The translations under genes and the position numbers were made by a program. The notes under the pieces were generated by a model. That model did not search any database. It was not told where the DNA came from and was given only the letters and a program-made list of their open reading frames with translations. From Quercus robur (Eukaryota; Streptophyta; Magnoliopsida; Fagales; Fagaceae), in assembly GCF_932294415.1 (NCBI RefSeq), contig NC_065536.1:16241974-16305973 (forward strand): a stretch of 64,000 nucleotides of DNA, written 5' to 3'. Position 1 is the stretch's first letter. The number at the start of each line of letters is the position of its first letter. This document shows, one piece after another, positions 24,491 through 36,809 of the stretch.

Positions 24491-25619
24491 TACAATTTTT
24501 TTGAAAAACAGAGCAATTTTATGTAGAAACTCCTCATTACATTGAATTTTATGAATAAAATGCATGAGTATGGGATGAAATGCTTTTCAAAAACACTTGT
24601 TTTGAACCTAGTTTTCCCAAAATTAAGATTTTCAATCAATTTACCGTATATTCTCAAGCATCAAACATGTTTTGCATAAAACTTAAGGAATTTTCAAAGT
24701 TGGTTGGCTAGACCGAAATCACACACAATAACATGTACAAAGTTTAGCAAAGAGTAACTTGTGTAGTGTGTGCAACTAGCAAAAACTTGAGATACATGTG
24801 AGGTGATATGTAAAGAGAAATCAAGCACAATGTCTACAAAATTCATCACATAGAATTTGAAAGAGACTATCACCTAAAAAGTTACATCATATAACTCCCA
24901 CATCTCCTAGAATAAAAGCTTGCAATCATGTAAGTTTCTTGATTTGCCTAATAATGTACACACCAATTTTATTTTATCAGAAACTTATTAAATTAGACGG
25001 GATAATGTACACACAAATTCTATTTGATTGTGAAGTTATTAAACCCCAATAATGTACACACCAATTTTAGCATTTAAACCGAGGCTACACCTTATGATCT
25101 TTTTGTGCATGTGCTACACTTTCTCGAGCACAAAATCTTACGATATGCACTAAGGTGTTCATGATTGGCTAGTAAATAGTGGTGAGATGATTATTTATGT
25201 CTTTCTCAATAAGATCAAGTCCGACAATCAAAGTCATGTGACTTCAAGATCAAGACAATGTGATAAAAAACTATAAACATCTTTCCCACACAACATACAC
25301 TACAAGGCTTCAACTAGTAAAGTGCAATAAATAAGCTCATCCAAGCTAAACAAAGTACATAAACATGTTATGTAAAAATAAATTGGCCAACCTTGATTTC
25401 AAATCCAAGAAAATAATGCAAAACTCATTTTGCTTCCTTTTTCCTTTTTTTTTTTTTTTTTTGAAAAGAAGAAACAAAAACAATCCTAGAATGAAATACA
25501 TGAATGTTATGCAATGCAAATCCTAGAAAAAAACATAGAAAACAAAAGCAATAAAGAAGAATGGTAAAAAAGAGTAGAGCGATAAAGCACAAGGACCATG
25601 TCAGAAAGACTCAATTTGA

Positions 25620-27443
25620 TTAAGCCTTTTGCATCCAAAACTTTTTAGATGCAACACGAGCATTGGAGTTATTCTTTAAATTAGAATTCTGAGAAACTCC
25701 AAGATTGGAATAAAGGTTTAAAACCTTTACCAACTCACCAATAAGTACCATAGGATTTTGTGCTTGAGGCACAGGCACTTTTGGCTTGTTTGCTTGCTTG
25801 GCAGCTTGCAACCTGAAACAGTTTGGATGAATATGCCCAAACTTTCCCCAAAAATGACAAACCCATGCAGGCTTATCAAGCAACTTGCCCTTAGGAGGGT
25901 TATGAGCCTTAGGTTTAGACTCTTGATGATCAATCCTAATCTTCCTAGGAGGAGTATCTACAGATTTAGCAATCTCACTCACAGGGGGTTCAAAAGAAAG
26001 AACAAAGTTTGTGGAATGGGGTTCAGACATAGAGATGCTTTCTACAAAACCTAAACCAGTTTTGTCAGGGGGAGACTTCTGAACACTTAGCATGTGATCA
26101 AATTTGGAGCTTGCAAACCTATTAGTTTGTTCTCTAGTAACAAACAATTCAAGTTCCAAATTCTCAACTTTATCAAGCAAAAACATGTTCTCAGTCTTCA
26201 TATTATTCAACAATTCATTAGCATCATATAGTTTCACAAGCAAATTTTTCTTTTCAAGTTCAAGAGATGCAATTTTCTTTAAGCCTAAATCAACACTCAT
26301 AGCATCCTTTGCAGCAATTTTGCAAAGTTTATTGTAGGCTTCTTGTAAATCTGCATCCTCAGAGAGTTCCCCATCAGAAAGGTTTTCCTTAAAAGCAATG
26401 CTTTCATCAACTACAGCAGTAGCAATGAAAGTAATGAAATTTCCATCCTCATCACTACCAGATTCATTGTTAGAAACTTTATCATCACTAACGATTACAG
26501 CCATAACTTTACCCTTAGTCCTCAAGAATGTTAGACATTCAGATTTCACATGACCATACCCTTGAGATCCAAGACATTGTTGACCCATAGAATTATTAGA
26601 AGGTTGACCTATTTTCTTTTTAGGTTTTTTAGTGTTATTAACCTTAGTGGGATCATTCCTCCTAAAATTTTTAGGTTCAGCATTGTTTTTACCTCTTACC
26701 CTTTTGTTATTGCTCTTAAGAAAGTTTCTAAAGTTCTTGGCAAGATAGGCAATCTCTATAGCAGAGAGCTCATCATCAAATCTACTCACATCAACATCAT
26801 CAACAGAGTTAAGAGCCATTGATTTGGATTTGCTAGTCTTAGGTAGGACCAACTCATAGGACTGAAGAGATCCTACAAGTTCATTAACAGGGATGGAGTC
26901 CATATCCTTGCTTTCAGTGATGGCAGTTACTTTGGGTCTAAAATTCCCAGTCAAAGATCTAAGAATCTTCCTAACAATTTTAGGTTGATCATAGATTTCA
27001 CCTAAATTATAAGCAGAATTAACAATATCATTAATCTTAGCATAGAATTCATCAAAAGATTCATCATCAAACATCCTAATGCTTTCAAATCTAGTAGTTA
27101 ATTGCTGCAACTTATTGATTTTAACTGCCTTTGTGCCTTCCTGCACAGTCTGGAGGATATTCCAAGCAATATGAGCAATCTCAACATTAGAAATTCTCTT
27201 AAATTCCTCCATAGAAACAGCATTAAAAATAGCATTCATAGCTTTGCTATTAAAAGCAGCTGCTTCTTTCTGTAAAATTTGCCACTCACTAACAGGAGTA
27301 GTGGGCTTCTCCCATCCGTATTCAATGGAGTTCCAGACTCTCTCATTAATAGATTTCAGGAATGCTTTCATCCTTACTTTCCAATAAGCATAGTTATTCC
27401 CATCAAAGTGAGGTGGAATAACAAGAGAGTGTCCATGTTCCAT
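25620..27443 (-). CDS. Copia-type Gag of element B (607 aa, intact frame)
   Basis: Open from ATG at 27,443 (the codon run before it uses a TTG and is not needed) to the stop at 25,620. The N-terminal third has the Trp-rich start (Trp21, Trp37, Trp44, Trp54) and UBN2 region found in Copia Gag of plants. A coiled-coil stretch lies at about residues 365-440. Two zinc-knuckle positions remain at about 290-303 and 529-542, but each has lost its second Cys (Ser and Trp instead), so Zn binding and RNA packaging are doubtful. It ends before any protease domain. Gag forms the cytoplasmic particle. It lies 60 bp from the primer site, in the usual place. It is the only unbroken gag in the window. Confidence 0.85.
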   Translation of the reverse strand: MEHGHSLVIPPHFDGNNYAYWKVRMKAFLKSINERVWNSIEYGWEKPTTPVSEWQILQKEAAAFNSKAMNAIFNAVSMEEFKRISNVEIAHIAWNILQTVQEGTKAVKINKLQQLTTRFESIRMFDDESFDEFYAKINDIVNSAYNLGEIYDQPKIVRKILRSLTGNFRPKVTAITESKDMDSIPVNELVGSLQSYELVLPKTSKSKSMALNSVDDVDVSRFDDELSAIEIAYLAKNFRNFLKSNNKRVRGKNNAEPKNFRRNDPTKVNNTKKPKKKIGQPSNNSMGQQCLGSQGYGHVKSECLTFLRTKGKVMAVIVSDDKVSNNESGSDEDGNFITFIATAVVDESIAFKENLSDGELSEDADLQEAYNKLCKIAAKDAMSVDLGLKKIASLELEKKNLLVKLYDANELLNNMKTENMFLLDKVENLELELFVTREQTNRFASSKFDHMLSVQKSPPDKTGLGFVESISMSEPHSTNFVLSFEPPVSEIAKSVDTPPRKIRIDHQESKPKAHNPPKGKLLDKPAWVCHFWGKFGHIHPNCFRLQAAKQANKPKVPVPQAQNPMVLIGELVKVLNLYSNLGVSQNSNLKNNSNARVASKKFWMQKA

Positions 27444-27516
27444 GACAGCAAGGGTCAAGGATCTGCTCTTAGATCAAAAGATCTACAACAAGAGAGCAAC
27501 CTGCTCTGATACCACT

Positions 27517-28334
27517 TGTTTGATTTTACAACCCTTAAAACACAACCAGATTAACCTAGTTATTTAGCCAAGTGATTAGCTTAGATAAATTATGCAAATC
27601 TAGGTTAACACATATAAATCATATCATTGACAAGTGCAGAAAATAAAGAACACAACAATATGATAACTCAGGAAAACCAAATCGGTAAAAAACCTGGAGA
27701 GGATTTAACCTAGCTATCCTCAAGGTAAAACTGAATCCACTATGAAAGAATTGAAGTTTACACAATAGCGACTTAGACCACTAACATCCTATTACTACCT
27801 CGAGTAGGAAACTTACTACCAGGACTCCATGATAGCTTCGAGTCCACGGACTACTTCTTTCTTGGATTCCCAGCAAGTACAAGCAATCCCGCTTGTATAT
27901 CTTTAAGCTCTTGAATCTACAATTGATTTGATCACCAAGTTCTTAACATAATCTTGAATCTTGGAAACCCTAAGTATGTGTGAAGGCAACCACCTCTTGA
28001 TCTCACAGAAGATTCACACACACAACATAAAGAGCAACCTGAAAACATGGCTAGGGTTTTCCCTTTTATACTTAAGACAAAACATAAATCCCTACACGTC
28101 AAATGGGCTTGGGCTAAGTTGGAAATTTTGCAGAAAAAACAATTTGCACGACTTTCGATTGATCAAGCCAAGCAGATTTACACAGTAAATCCTACAGCAA
28201 ATCGATTCCAACTTTACATAAAAACCATATACTTTGAGCAAGTCTAAACAAGACTAAAACGTTTTGATCATGGTTTGTCAACATTACAAAATGAAGTTCT
28301 AATACATTAGTTCCTAATTCCTTAGAACCTAACA
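27517..28334 (-). repeat. Element B right (5') LTR
   Basis: It starts TGTTTGATTTTA beside the primer site and ends CCTAACA, 818 bp. About 20 bp are missing relative to the left LTR at the palindrome cluster near 28,150-28,170, where only one TCGATTGATC remains. A CTTTTATA box lies near 28,063-28,070. The two LTRs differ by a modest number of substitutions, so the insertion is not very old. Confidence 0.85.
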
Positions 28335-29624
28335 TTCTGTTCTCCGAATCTTTTCCATCCTCTAGCCCTCTCAACCAAAGTCATAAAGTATAAATTTGGT
28401 ATCTCAAACCTTTTGAAATAAAATATTTTCATACCAAATAATTCAGATGTACTATATATATTAGTAATTAATGGGACCAAAAATTATAAAGGTGGCCCAT
28501 AATAATTAAGCTCCTATATCGATTACACATAAAGCGTCTTCACAAAAGTTTTATACATAAGAACATGTAGCCCATATTTCTTAAGGTGCTTGAATGAAAA
28601 AGTTTCCAAAATCTAGCTAATAATGAGAGATTAATGTAATGGGTCCGTTTGGTTAGAAAGATGAAAAAATAAGAGGATAAAAAATTGGTAAAGAGATAGA
28701 CAAGTAAGAGGATAGAAAAGATGTAGTTTTCTCTTATATTTGTTTAATTGAGATGATAGAAAAGTGGATCCAAAACATATGATAAAATAAAATTAAAAAA
28801 AGAATGAGAACGAGAATGGAAAAAACATATAAAAACAATAAAGAGGAAAAGACAAAAAGATAGACGAGCACAAAAATAATAGAAGAAAAAGAAACCTAGA
28901 ACTAAGTGAAATTCAAGAAATTGAAAAATCAAAAGAAGAAAAATACAAAAAACTTGCTTGTTGGTGGGGAATGCCAATTTTATCAAAATCACACATTCCT
29001 CTTTTTACTTTCATTTTCTAGCTACTCGATTTTGGGAAATCAAGGTTTAGGGGTCTCGGAGATAAAATAATCAGGCCCCACCATTTTTCTCTTCCCTATA
29101 CCCTTCCAACCAAACACCTCTCCCACCCATCTTCTCTCCTATTTTCCACTTCTCTTTTTCCATCCTTTCAAAAATCATCCCAACCAAAATAACATAAATG
29201 ATTGTCGAGATTAGCTAAATCACAATGCACTTAGTTAATGGTATAAGGCCACCAAATTGAAAAAGGACCCATTATATTAAAAAAAAAAAAAAAATTCTAT
29301 TATTAGTGAATCTTAGCTAGTGTTTTTAATTTGTACACTAGCAAGAAAGAATCCTAGTGTTTTAAATTTGTTTGAACTCTGAGATTATAATTATTTTCTG
29401 ATTGCAAAACCTACATTAAATCCTAGGAAAATCCTTATGTACTCCCCGAAGTACGGAGAAATGGTGCTCATCCTTCTCACATTCATGGTAGACCCCACAA
29501 TGCATTTAACTAGTGGATCTCACCATAAATATGAGAGGAGGGAGTATCATTCTCTGTACCCCTGATGTACCTAAGAATTACTCAAATCCAGAATAAATTT
29601 TAATTATCTCTAGTATAATTTTTA

Positions 29625-29835
29625 ATTTTTCATGAGGCACCTATAAAACTATTTAGAAATAATAAGGGGCTGTGTGGCAATGCCATTGGATTGAAAGCTT
29701 GCCCCTCTACAATTAGCCACAATCCTCTTGTTAAAAAGTGGAATAAAGTTATGACACTGAATTTCATCCTTCTGGACATTGTTTTACTTATATTTATCTT
29801 TGTTGGAGTCACATTATATATTCACTCAAGGAAGA
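29625..29835 (+). pseudogene. LRR receptor kinase fragment, copy 2
   Basis: Same fragment as at 15,826-16,036, in unit 2. It again contains the last LRR cap, the juxtamembrane basic stretch and the membrane helix, and again stops before any kinase sequence. It is followed by a degenerate ACAGATACAGATATGG repeat. No separate function is likely. Confidence 0.8.
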
Positions 29836-32263
29836 GGTTACATGGACAGAGACACTGACACAGATACAGATATGGATACGGGTACGATACAGCAACACGA
29901 GCAATTTAAAAAAAATTAAAACATGATATGGCATATAGGACATAGACACATGTATGACACTAATACGATACAAGTACAACACCCTAATAATTTCAAACTT
30001 CCAAGTTTGAAATTGTACCTGTTTATGAGGGGAATTGAATTCAATATGTATAAATAAAAAAAACTAAAAAAAACGTTTATTCATCATATTTTCTCTATCA
30101 ATCCATTAGTTTTTGCCAAAAAGGTGACATTTTTCAGTTTTATTTAAAGAACAGTTCAAAGATACAGTTTATCACAGGTTGCATCTTGTCAAGTTGGAAA
30201 ATTGTAGGTCAATATTAATGTTGCTATTGTTCATTACTGACCTCTGAGCCGAATACCACTTTGGTCAACTATAATTATGGATTTGTGGCTGATACCATAG
30301 TTTCAAATCTCAATTAATGAGTGCATGAATTAATTACCAAGAAAGAAGCAAGAAGATACCATTTTATGTAAAGATAAGAAGTTCCTTAAGGCCTCATAAT
30401 ATGAATATCCATGAGATCCTGAGTATGAAACTTTTTGCCATCATTTTGGGGCACCTTCAAGGGATTCTTCCCTATAATAACCGGGTGCGTTTGGGACGAG
30501 GGACTGCATTGGAAATAGCAAATACTCAAAAATGTCTAAATACCTTTGTTTGTCCAAAAAGAGAGAAAAAAAAAATTCTTTTGTTGTTATGAAATGTTAT
30601 GATCATCAACACAAGTTCCCTTAGAAAATTTCTTCAAATTTCTTTTATATAGAACCTTATGGAGAATAATCACTCAATTATGAATATAAAAGATATGTAA
30701 TATAAACCTTAATTAGGATTTTCATGAATAATTAAAGAATAGTTGGTTTTCATGAATAATTAAGGAATGGTTTAAGAGCCGTAGTATACTACTATGATGG
30801 GCAAACTAATCTAACCTAGCCTGTATACACAAATGTCTTTAAGCATCTACGTACAACTAAGCTTACAGGTGTTAATTCAATAATTGTACTTAGCTTATAA
30901 AATATGTAGATTTTAAATTACATGTTTATAAATAGATAAATAAATAAATACATAAATACATAAATAATTATAGACAAACACACACAAGACCATTAGCATT
31001 AGCATTGGGGATGTAAAACAGCTCCAAATAGCTATTTTAGATCCACACATTCCTTAAAACCACAATTATCCGGGTGGCTATTGCTAAAAAAATTAGGAAT
31101 TATGAATAAAGTAGGTTCTTAAATATAAGAATTACTGTAGCTTGATGATAAAACTAAAATATCATATTTTATAGTTGGGTAGAAGAGAGAGATTTTTTTT
31201 TTTTTTTTAATGTTATTTGATTGTGTAGTTTATATTATTTTATTGGGTTATATGTAAAAATGAGAGATGAGATGTTGGGTGTATTGTAAACTAAGTTGGG
31301 AAAATAGATAAAATAGATTTTTAGAGTGTAAAATAGGTAATTTTTAGAAACTTGGATAAAAATGCTCAAGCTAAGTAAAAATCTGTTTAAACTGTTCAGT
31401 ATAAGAATTGAACCAGGTAACACTCAATTTTAGGAAAATTGGGGATCCTGTTAAGCTTGTTTTAATAAGTAAATTAAATTTTATCAATTTTAATAAAATA
31501 AAGCTAGTTCCTCCTAAATCTTTGACAAGTTGATGTAATCAAACAAGCTAACCAATTGATTGATATCTAGAATCAGATAGGATTTGGACCCAAACTATGC
31601 CACATTGCGTTAGTAATCATGGTAGCTAAACCAATTTAAAGCCTAAATAAATGAATAAATACATACATACATACATACATAATTATATATATACAAACAC
31701 ACAAAGCTACTATAAGCAGAGTATAAGATAGTTTAGACTGTTCAGTATAAGAATTAAGCTAGGTAACATTCAATCTTGGGTAAATTGGGGGTTCTGTTAA
31801 CCTTGTTTTAATAAGTAAATTAAATGTTATCAATTTTAATAAAATAATGCCACATGGTAATGGTGAACCCTTAGTTCCTCCAAAATCTTTGACAAGTTGA
31901 TGTAGTCAAACAAGCTAACAAGTTGATTGACATCCAAAAGTAGATAGGATTTGGAGTTTGGACCCAAACAATGTCACATTGCCTTAGTAATCATGGTAGC
32001 CAAAGCAACTGATAGCCTAATTTATTGTCCGCCACTTGCCAAGTGTGCCAAAAGAAAGAAAGTTGACATTAATCATATAGACCAAGACACTATTCTTTGC
32101 CAAAACTATAATGTGGTAGAGTGTAAGTAGCAGAAAAAAAATGATAAGTCTATGTATAAATGATTGGAAAATTCTTATAGTCTGTCATATTAGTATTTTG
32201 AAAACAACCTATCCTTACATACCTACCCCTTGTCTAGTTGTCCAGTTATCACCACTGTACAAT

Positions 32264-32608
32264 CAGTGGCGGAGCCACTTGATGACCAAGCGGGGCCTAG
32301 GCTCCCCTGAAATTTTTGAAAATATTTTTTGTGGAAAATATCCTAAATAATTTGAAAAATTTTAAAATAACCTTATCATTTTGGTCCCCATACCTGATAA
32401 TATACATATATATTTGAGAAAGTCTAAAAATAAACATAATTTTCTTTTAAATAAAATACAATCCATAAATACATGTCAACAAATTTCAATAATTAAACAT
32501 TCATCACCTTTAAAATGAACACATAGGTATTTTAACAATTATCTCAACAAATAAAAGAAAAAAAAAATTGAGTTATGAAGTATTGTATATTACTATTTTA
32601 CATTTCAT

Positions 32609-32679
<71 letters not shown>

Positions 32680-32714
32680 CCCCCCAAAAATAAATTCCTG
32701 GCTCCACCACTACA
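32264..32714. mobile_element. Small TIR DNA transposon in unit 2
   Basis: The insert is absent from unit 1 (near 19,597). The ends are CAGTGGCGGAGCCA and TGGCTCCACCACTACA, imperfect inverted repeats, flanked by TACAAT on both sides (32,258-32,263 and 32,715-32,720). A poly-A and TA-repeat tract lies inside at about 32,618-32,676. It encodes nothing. The superfamily is not certain. Confidence 0.65.
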
Positions 32715-32781
32715 TACAATTATAAATACATTTTGCACATAAACAAAGAAAAGTTGTGTGAAAAGAAGAGGGGGCCGGTCA

Positions 32782-32814
<33 letters not shown>

Positions 32815-34597
32815 GAAGGGGGAAAAAGTGAATAATAATTGGATACTTTTTAAACACTAAATGACTAGTCTTCTTGGCTTCTAATGAAATTGCATTATCT
32901 GAAATGTGAATCAGACTACAAGCAGTATGGTAGTTAGTGATAGAAGGAGAGACTGATTAAAGCAATGGTTGTGACTTGTGAGTCTTCTTTAACAAATCAT
33001 ACGTGAGAAAATAAGAACAAAAGCATTCAAAATAATTGGTGCCTTTTTGACAATCACATGTATGCTGTGTTTGGTAGTGTGGAAACTAAATAGGGAGATG
33101 ATGAAAAAATGGAGAAAGGAAATGAAGAGGATAGTGATATTTTTCATTTGCTAGCGTGAAATAAGAAAAGAGGTGATTTGAATTTTTCATCAAGACCTGT
33201 GTCATTTTTTAATCCAAATTAAAAAAAAAAGGGTGAAAACTTAATAACATTGAAAGGAAAATTTCAAAAATTTCCCTCAATCTTTCTATCCTTTCACTTT
33301 TATATACTAAGGGCTTAACAATAATTTATTTTCCATCTTATCTTCCATAGCAAACACGTGGTGGAAAGTATAAATCTTTCCTATATTCTATTCTTCAAAT
33401 CTTTTCCATCCTCTAGCCCTCTCAACCAAAGTCATAAAGTGTAAATTTGGTATCACAAACCTTTTGAAAAAAAATATTTTCGTCCCAAATACTTCGGATG
33501 TAATGTATATATAAAATTTTTTATGGGTACTGTGTATATAATTATTAGTTATTAAAGGGACCAAAAATTATAAAGGTGGCCGGTAATAATTAACCTCCTA
33601 TTTATTAAAGTGTCTTCACAAAAGTTTTATACATAAGAACATGTAGCCCATATTTCTTAAGGTGCTTGAATGAAAAAGTTTCCAAAATCTAGTTAATAAA
33701 GAGAGATTAATGTGTTCACCAACAAAAAAGAAAAAAAGAGATTAATGTAATGGCCCCATTTGGTTGGAAGGGTGAAAAAAATAACAGGATAAAAAATGAG
33801 AAAGGGGATAGACAAGTGAGAGGATAGAAAAAATGTAGTTTTCTCTTATATTAGTTTAATTGAGATAATAGAAAAGTGGATCTAAAACAGATGATAAAAT
33901 AAAAAATAAAAAATAAAAAAGAACGAGAACAGCAGAAACAAAAAAAAAAAAAAAAAAGAAAGAAAAAGAAGGAGAAAATGTTAAATGAGCTTGAAAAAAA
34001 TAAAGGAAAAAAAAAAACCTGGAACCAAGTGAAATTCAAGAAATTGAAAAATCAAAAGAAGAAAAAGACAAAAAACTTGCTTGTATGTGGGGAATGACAA
34101 TTTTATCAAAATCGCACCTTTTTCTTTTTACTTTCATTTTCTAGCTACCTAATTTTGGGAGATCAAGTTTTGGTGGCCTCAGAGAGCAGATAGCCATAGC
34201 TGCCATTTTTATCTCCCCTATGCCCTTCCATCCAAACGCCCCTTCCACCCATATTCTCTCCTATTTTTCACTTCTCTTTTTCCATCCTCTCAAAAATCAT
34301 CTGAACCAAAATACCATAAATGATTGTCGAGGTTAGCTTAATCACTAGGCCACTTAGTTAATGGTATGAGGCCACCAAATTGAAAAGGATCCATTGTATT
34401 AAAAAAAAAAAAAAGAATATACTATTATTAGTGAATCCTAGCTAGTGTTTTTAATTTGTACACCAGCAGAAAAGAATCCTAGTGTTTTAAATTTGTCTGA
34501 ACTCTGAGATTATAATTATTTCATGATTACAAAACCTGCTCCAAATCCTATAGAGATTATAATTATGTTGTGATTACATTCCATGGGAGTAGGAATT

Positions 34598-34774
34598 GAT
34601 TTATAGTCCTAAACTGCAAGATAGTCGCCAAGCTAGGTAATGTAGACATGTCACCAAGTGAGGCAATAAAAGTTATTGGATATTTGTTGGATTTGTCAAG
34701 GTGGAGCTTCAATGTTGGCAGAAGACCCTTGGCCCATAGGTTAATAAGCCAAACTCCATCCACCATTGCTGGGT
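34598..34774 (+). other. Short open stretch of unknown origin
   Basis: About 59 codons are open between a TGA and a TAG, with a composition that looks protein-like (VDMSPSEAIKVIGYLLDLSR). There is no start codon and no neighbouring exon signal. A 15-bp word (AACTGCAAGATAGTC) occurs at both 34,613 and 34,795. I do not recognise it. It may be a gene fragment at the broken end of unit 3 or chance. Confidence 0.2.
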
Positions 34775-35529
34775 AGCCAACAACAAAAATAAACTGCAAG
34801 ATAGTCTGCATCTCCACATTGGCTGTTCTCCCAAGGAACATTTATTTATATCCTGCACCAAGTCCTTCTTCATGAGTAATTATAAAATACTTTTAGAGTA
34901 TTATAAATGTGTGCTCTCCCATTTACATAACAGTATGTTCCATTAATTAAATGAGTACATATTTATGATACTCTTGATGTATTCTATAATTTTCCCATCT
35001 CCAATCATAGTATATAGAAACCGATAGCTAGATAGAAACTACCAAATATATGCTTGTAAAGACAGCTCTAATTAGTCACACCATGACTTTGAAAAAAATG
35101 GAAGTAACATAATATCAACCAACTATGTTTCAACCTAAAGCCTTCAATTAAAAAAACTAATAAAAAGAAAGATATGGGCTAGAACTTGCTATAATACTTC
35201 ATGAGTAATTCAAAAGAACAAGAACCAACTTCATATCAAATTTAAACTTTTCAAGAAAACAATTTAATGAATACCATACAAATTTTACCCATATTTTTTT
35301 TCTTCTAGGAATCCATTATTAAAACATGTAAACATATTGCACGTCAAAAAGCTCAAATGGTCAAATGAGAAAAAAGACTTATTAACTCAAATTTCCTCTC
35401 TGGAGACTGGACCATGTAATTTTTTTTTTTTTTTTTTTTTTTTTTTATATTCTTGTGCTACTCTATATTATGCTTCCGCATGTACAATATATTTTTTTAA
35501 TATTTCCTCCAATTTATTTGATATCAAAT
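34775..35529. other. Unassigned AT-rich stretch
   Basis: No gene found. It includes a short block near 34,880-35,000 (GTGTGCTCTCCCATTTACA) resembling the MITE at 43,022, and a poly-T run at about 35,419-35,446. Nothing else is supported. Confidence 0.4.
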
Positions 35530-35632
35530 CGTTAGGTTCTAAAGATTTAGAATTAAATATTTAGAACCATTATTGTATTGTGTTGGCAAACCGAGATAAA
35601 AACATGTCTAGTCTAAGTGTTTAGGCAATATT

Positions 35633-36734
35633 TGTAAGGTTGAATTTATTCAACCATCTAATTGGCTTTATTCCGTGCCAAATTTGCTTGTAATTCAGCA
35701 TTTAGTAACCCTGTATTTAGGTGGGTTTGTTGTAAGGGTAGTGAGTGAGATAGAGTGAAGATTGCTCAAGAGTGTGCAAGAAAACAGAGACTCGCGGTTG
35801 GGACTCGCGGGTGACTCACGGCTGCAAGCCGCCAGAAGCAGCACACGTGCCAAGCATGCTGGAAGATGAACAGTCATGCTAGCTGGAGCACTACAGGACA
35901 AAACAGGACAACTGGCCATACGGTTAACTCGCGACTGGATCTCGCGACTTAGTCAAGCCGCGAGGTCAAGCCGCGAGCCACCCCTGTTTTGTAAAACTTG
36001 ACGTTTCACATTCCTCTCCCACTCCATTATAAATACCCCTTTTACCCATGATTGAAAGAGAGCTTCCAGAGAGAATTTTGAGAGAGAAACCCTAAAGAAA
36101 AACAAGATTGTTTCACCCACAATCTATACCTTAGAGTCTCTTCAAATTCCTCTACTCTCTTCCTCTCCATTGTCAAATTCTTGAGAGGCATTATACCAAA
36201 CCTGGTTCTCACCATCATCATCACTGTGAGACAGTTGTTTGGATTTTTGGGAAGCAGTTAGGAAGGAACCAATCTTCATTGGTTGATGCTACAGTCTAGT
36301 AGCGGAATCCGGGAAGCTAGAAAAGAAAAAGGTTCGGCGCAATCTCGTTGGAGCAAGAAGCTTGGAGGGCTTAGGTACATCGGGTAGATTAGGCTTGGAG
36401 GGTCTATTGCTGTTCATGTATCCCAACTACATTTTCTAGTGGATTATTGACCGCTTGGAGGGCGGCGGGGAGGTTTTACGCCGAGGGCTTCGGTTTCCTC
36501 TTCGATAACACATCGTGTGTTGTTCTTGTGTTTGCATCTCTCTTCCCTTTATCTTTGCCTTTTATTTTCTGCTATGGATGTGATTTATAATTGGCTTAGA
36601 TTGATTTCCAATTCTGTTTATAGCTTATGTTCATTTTCCGCACACTAGTTGTTTGACATAAAGCTTGAATTGGTTATTTTGTATTTGGGGGTCTAAACGT
36701 TCAAGGGTGTTTTATACATATATTTGAACTTTCA
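35633..36734 (+). repeat. A2 5' LTR
   Basis: TGTAAGGTTG to ACTTTCA. The U3 palindrome cluster lies at 35,785-35,978 (CTCGCGG, CTCGCGACTGG, AAGCCGCGAG) and a TATAAATA box at 36,028-36,035, about 50 bp after the cluster. Confidence 0.9.
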
Positions 36735-36809
36735 ATTGGTATCAGAGTGGGTACACTTGTTTTGGTTTTATTACCTAAGTGTGATCCTTGACCCCTTGTG
36801 TGTTTTGCC

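Larger units (their letters stand above)
21102..28334 (-). mobile_element. Element B: full LTR retroelement with gag and ORF2, no pol
   Basis: 7,233 bp with perfect target duplication TTCTG (21,097-21,101 and 28,335-28,339). LTRs are 21,102-21,939 and 27,517-28,334. Primer site complementary to tRNA-Met (CTCTGATACCACTT at 27,503-27,516). Purine tract next to the left LTR reads AAAGGGGGAGT on the minus strand. Interior on the minus strand: one open gag of 607 residues, a spacer, a TCGATCGA cluster, a predicted intron and ORF2. No pol domain is present. It fits the TR-GAG kind of non-autonomous element, with ORF2 as an extra gene. The empty site is visible in unit 2 near 33,385. Confidence 0.9.
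14667..34535. repeat. Tandem array of a ~4.6-kb unit (three copies, last truncated)
   Basis: The same sequence landmarks recur: GGGACCAAAAATTATAAAGG at 14,703, 28,473 and near 33,557; an LRR-kinase fragment; an adjacent set of AT-rich blocks; and GTGGAAAGTATAAATCTTTC at the end. Unit 1 to unit 2 is 13,770 bp, which falls to about 4.59 kb after removing solo LTRs A3 and B1 and element B with their target duplications. Unit 2 to unit 3 is 5,084 bp, or about 4.63 kb without the small TIR transposon. Unit 3 diverges at about 34,535. Later insertions differ between units, so the duplication is older than these insertions. Confidence 0.8.

Noticed and set aside
35695..35919. Open frame in the A LTR, repeated at 41,138-41,362
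   Set aside because: It appears in both LTRs only because LTRs are identical; it lies antisense over the palindrome cluster and has no conserved start in A1 or A3.
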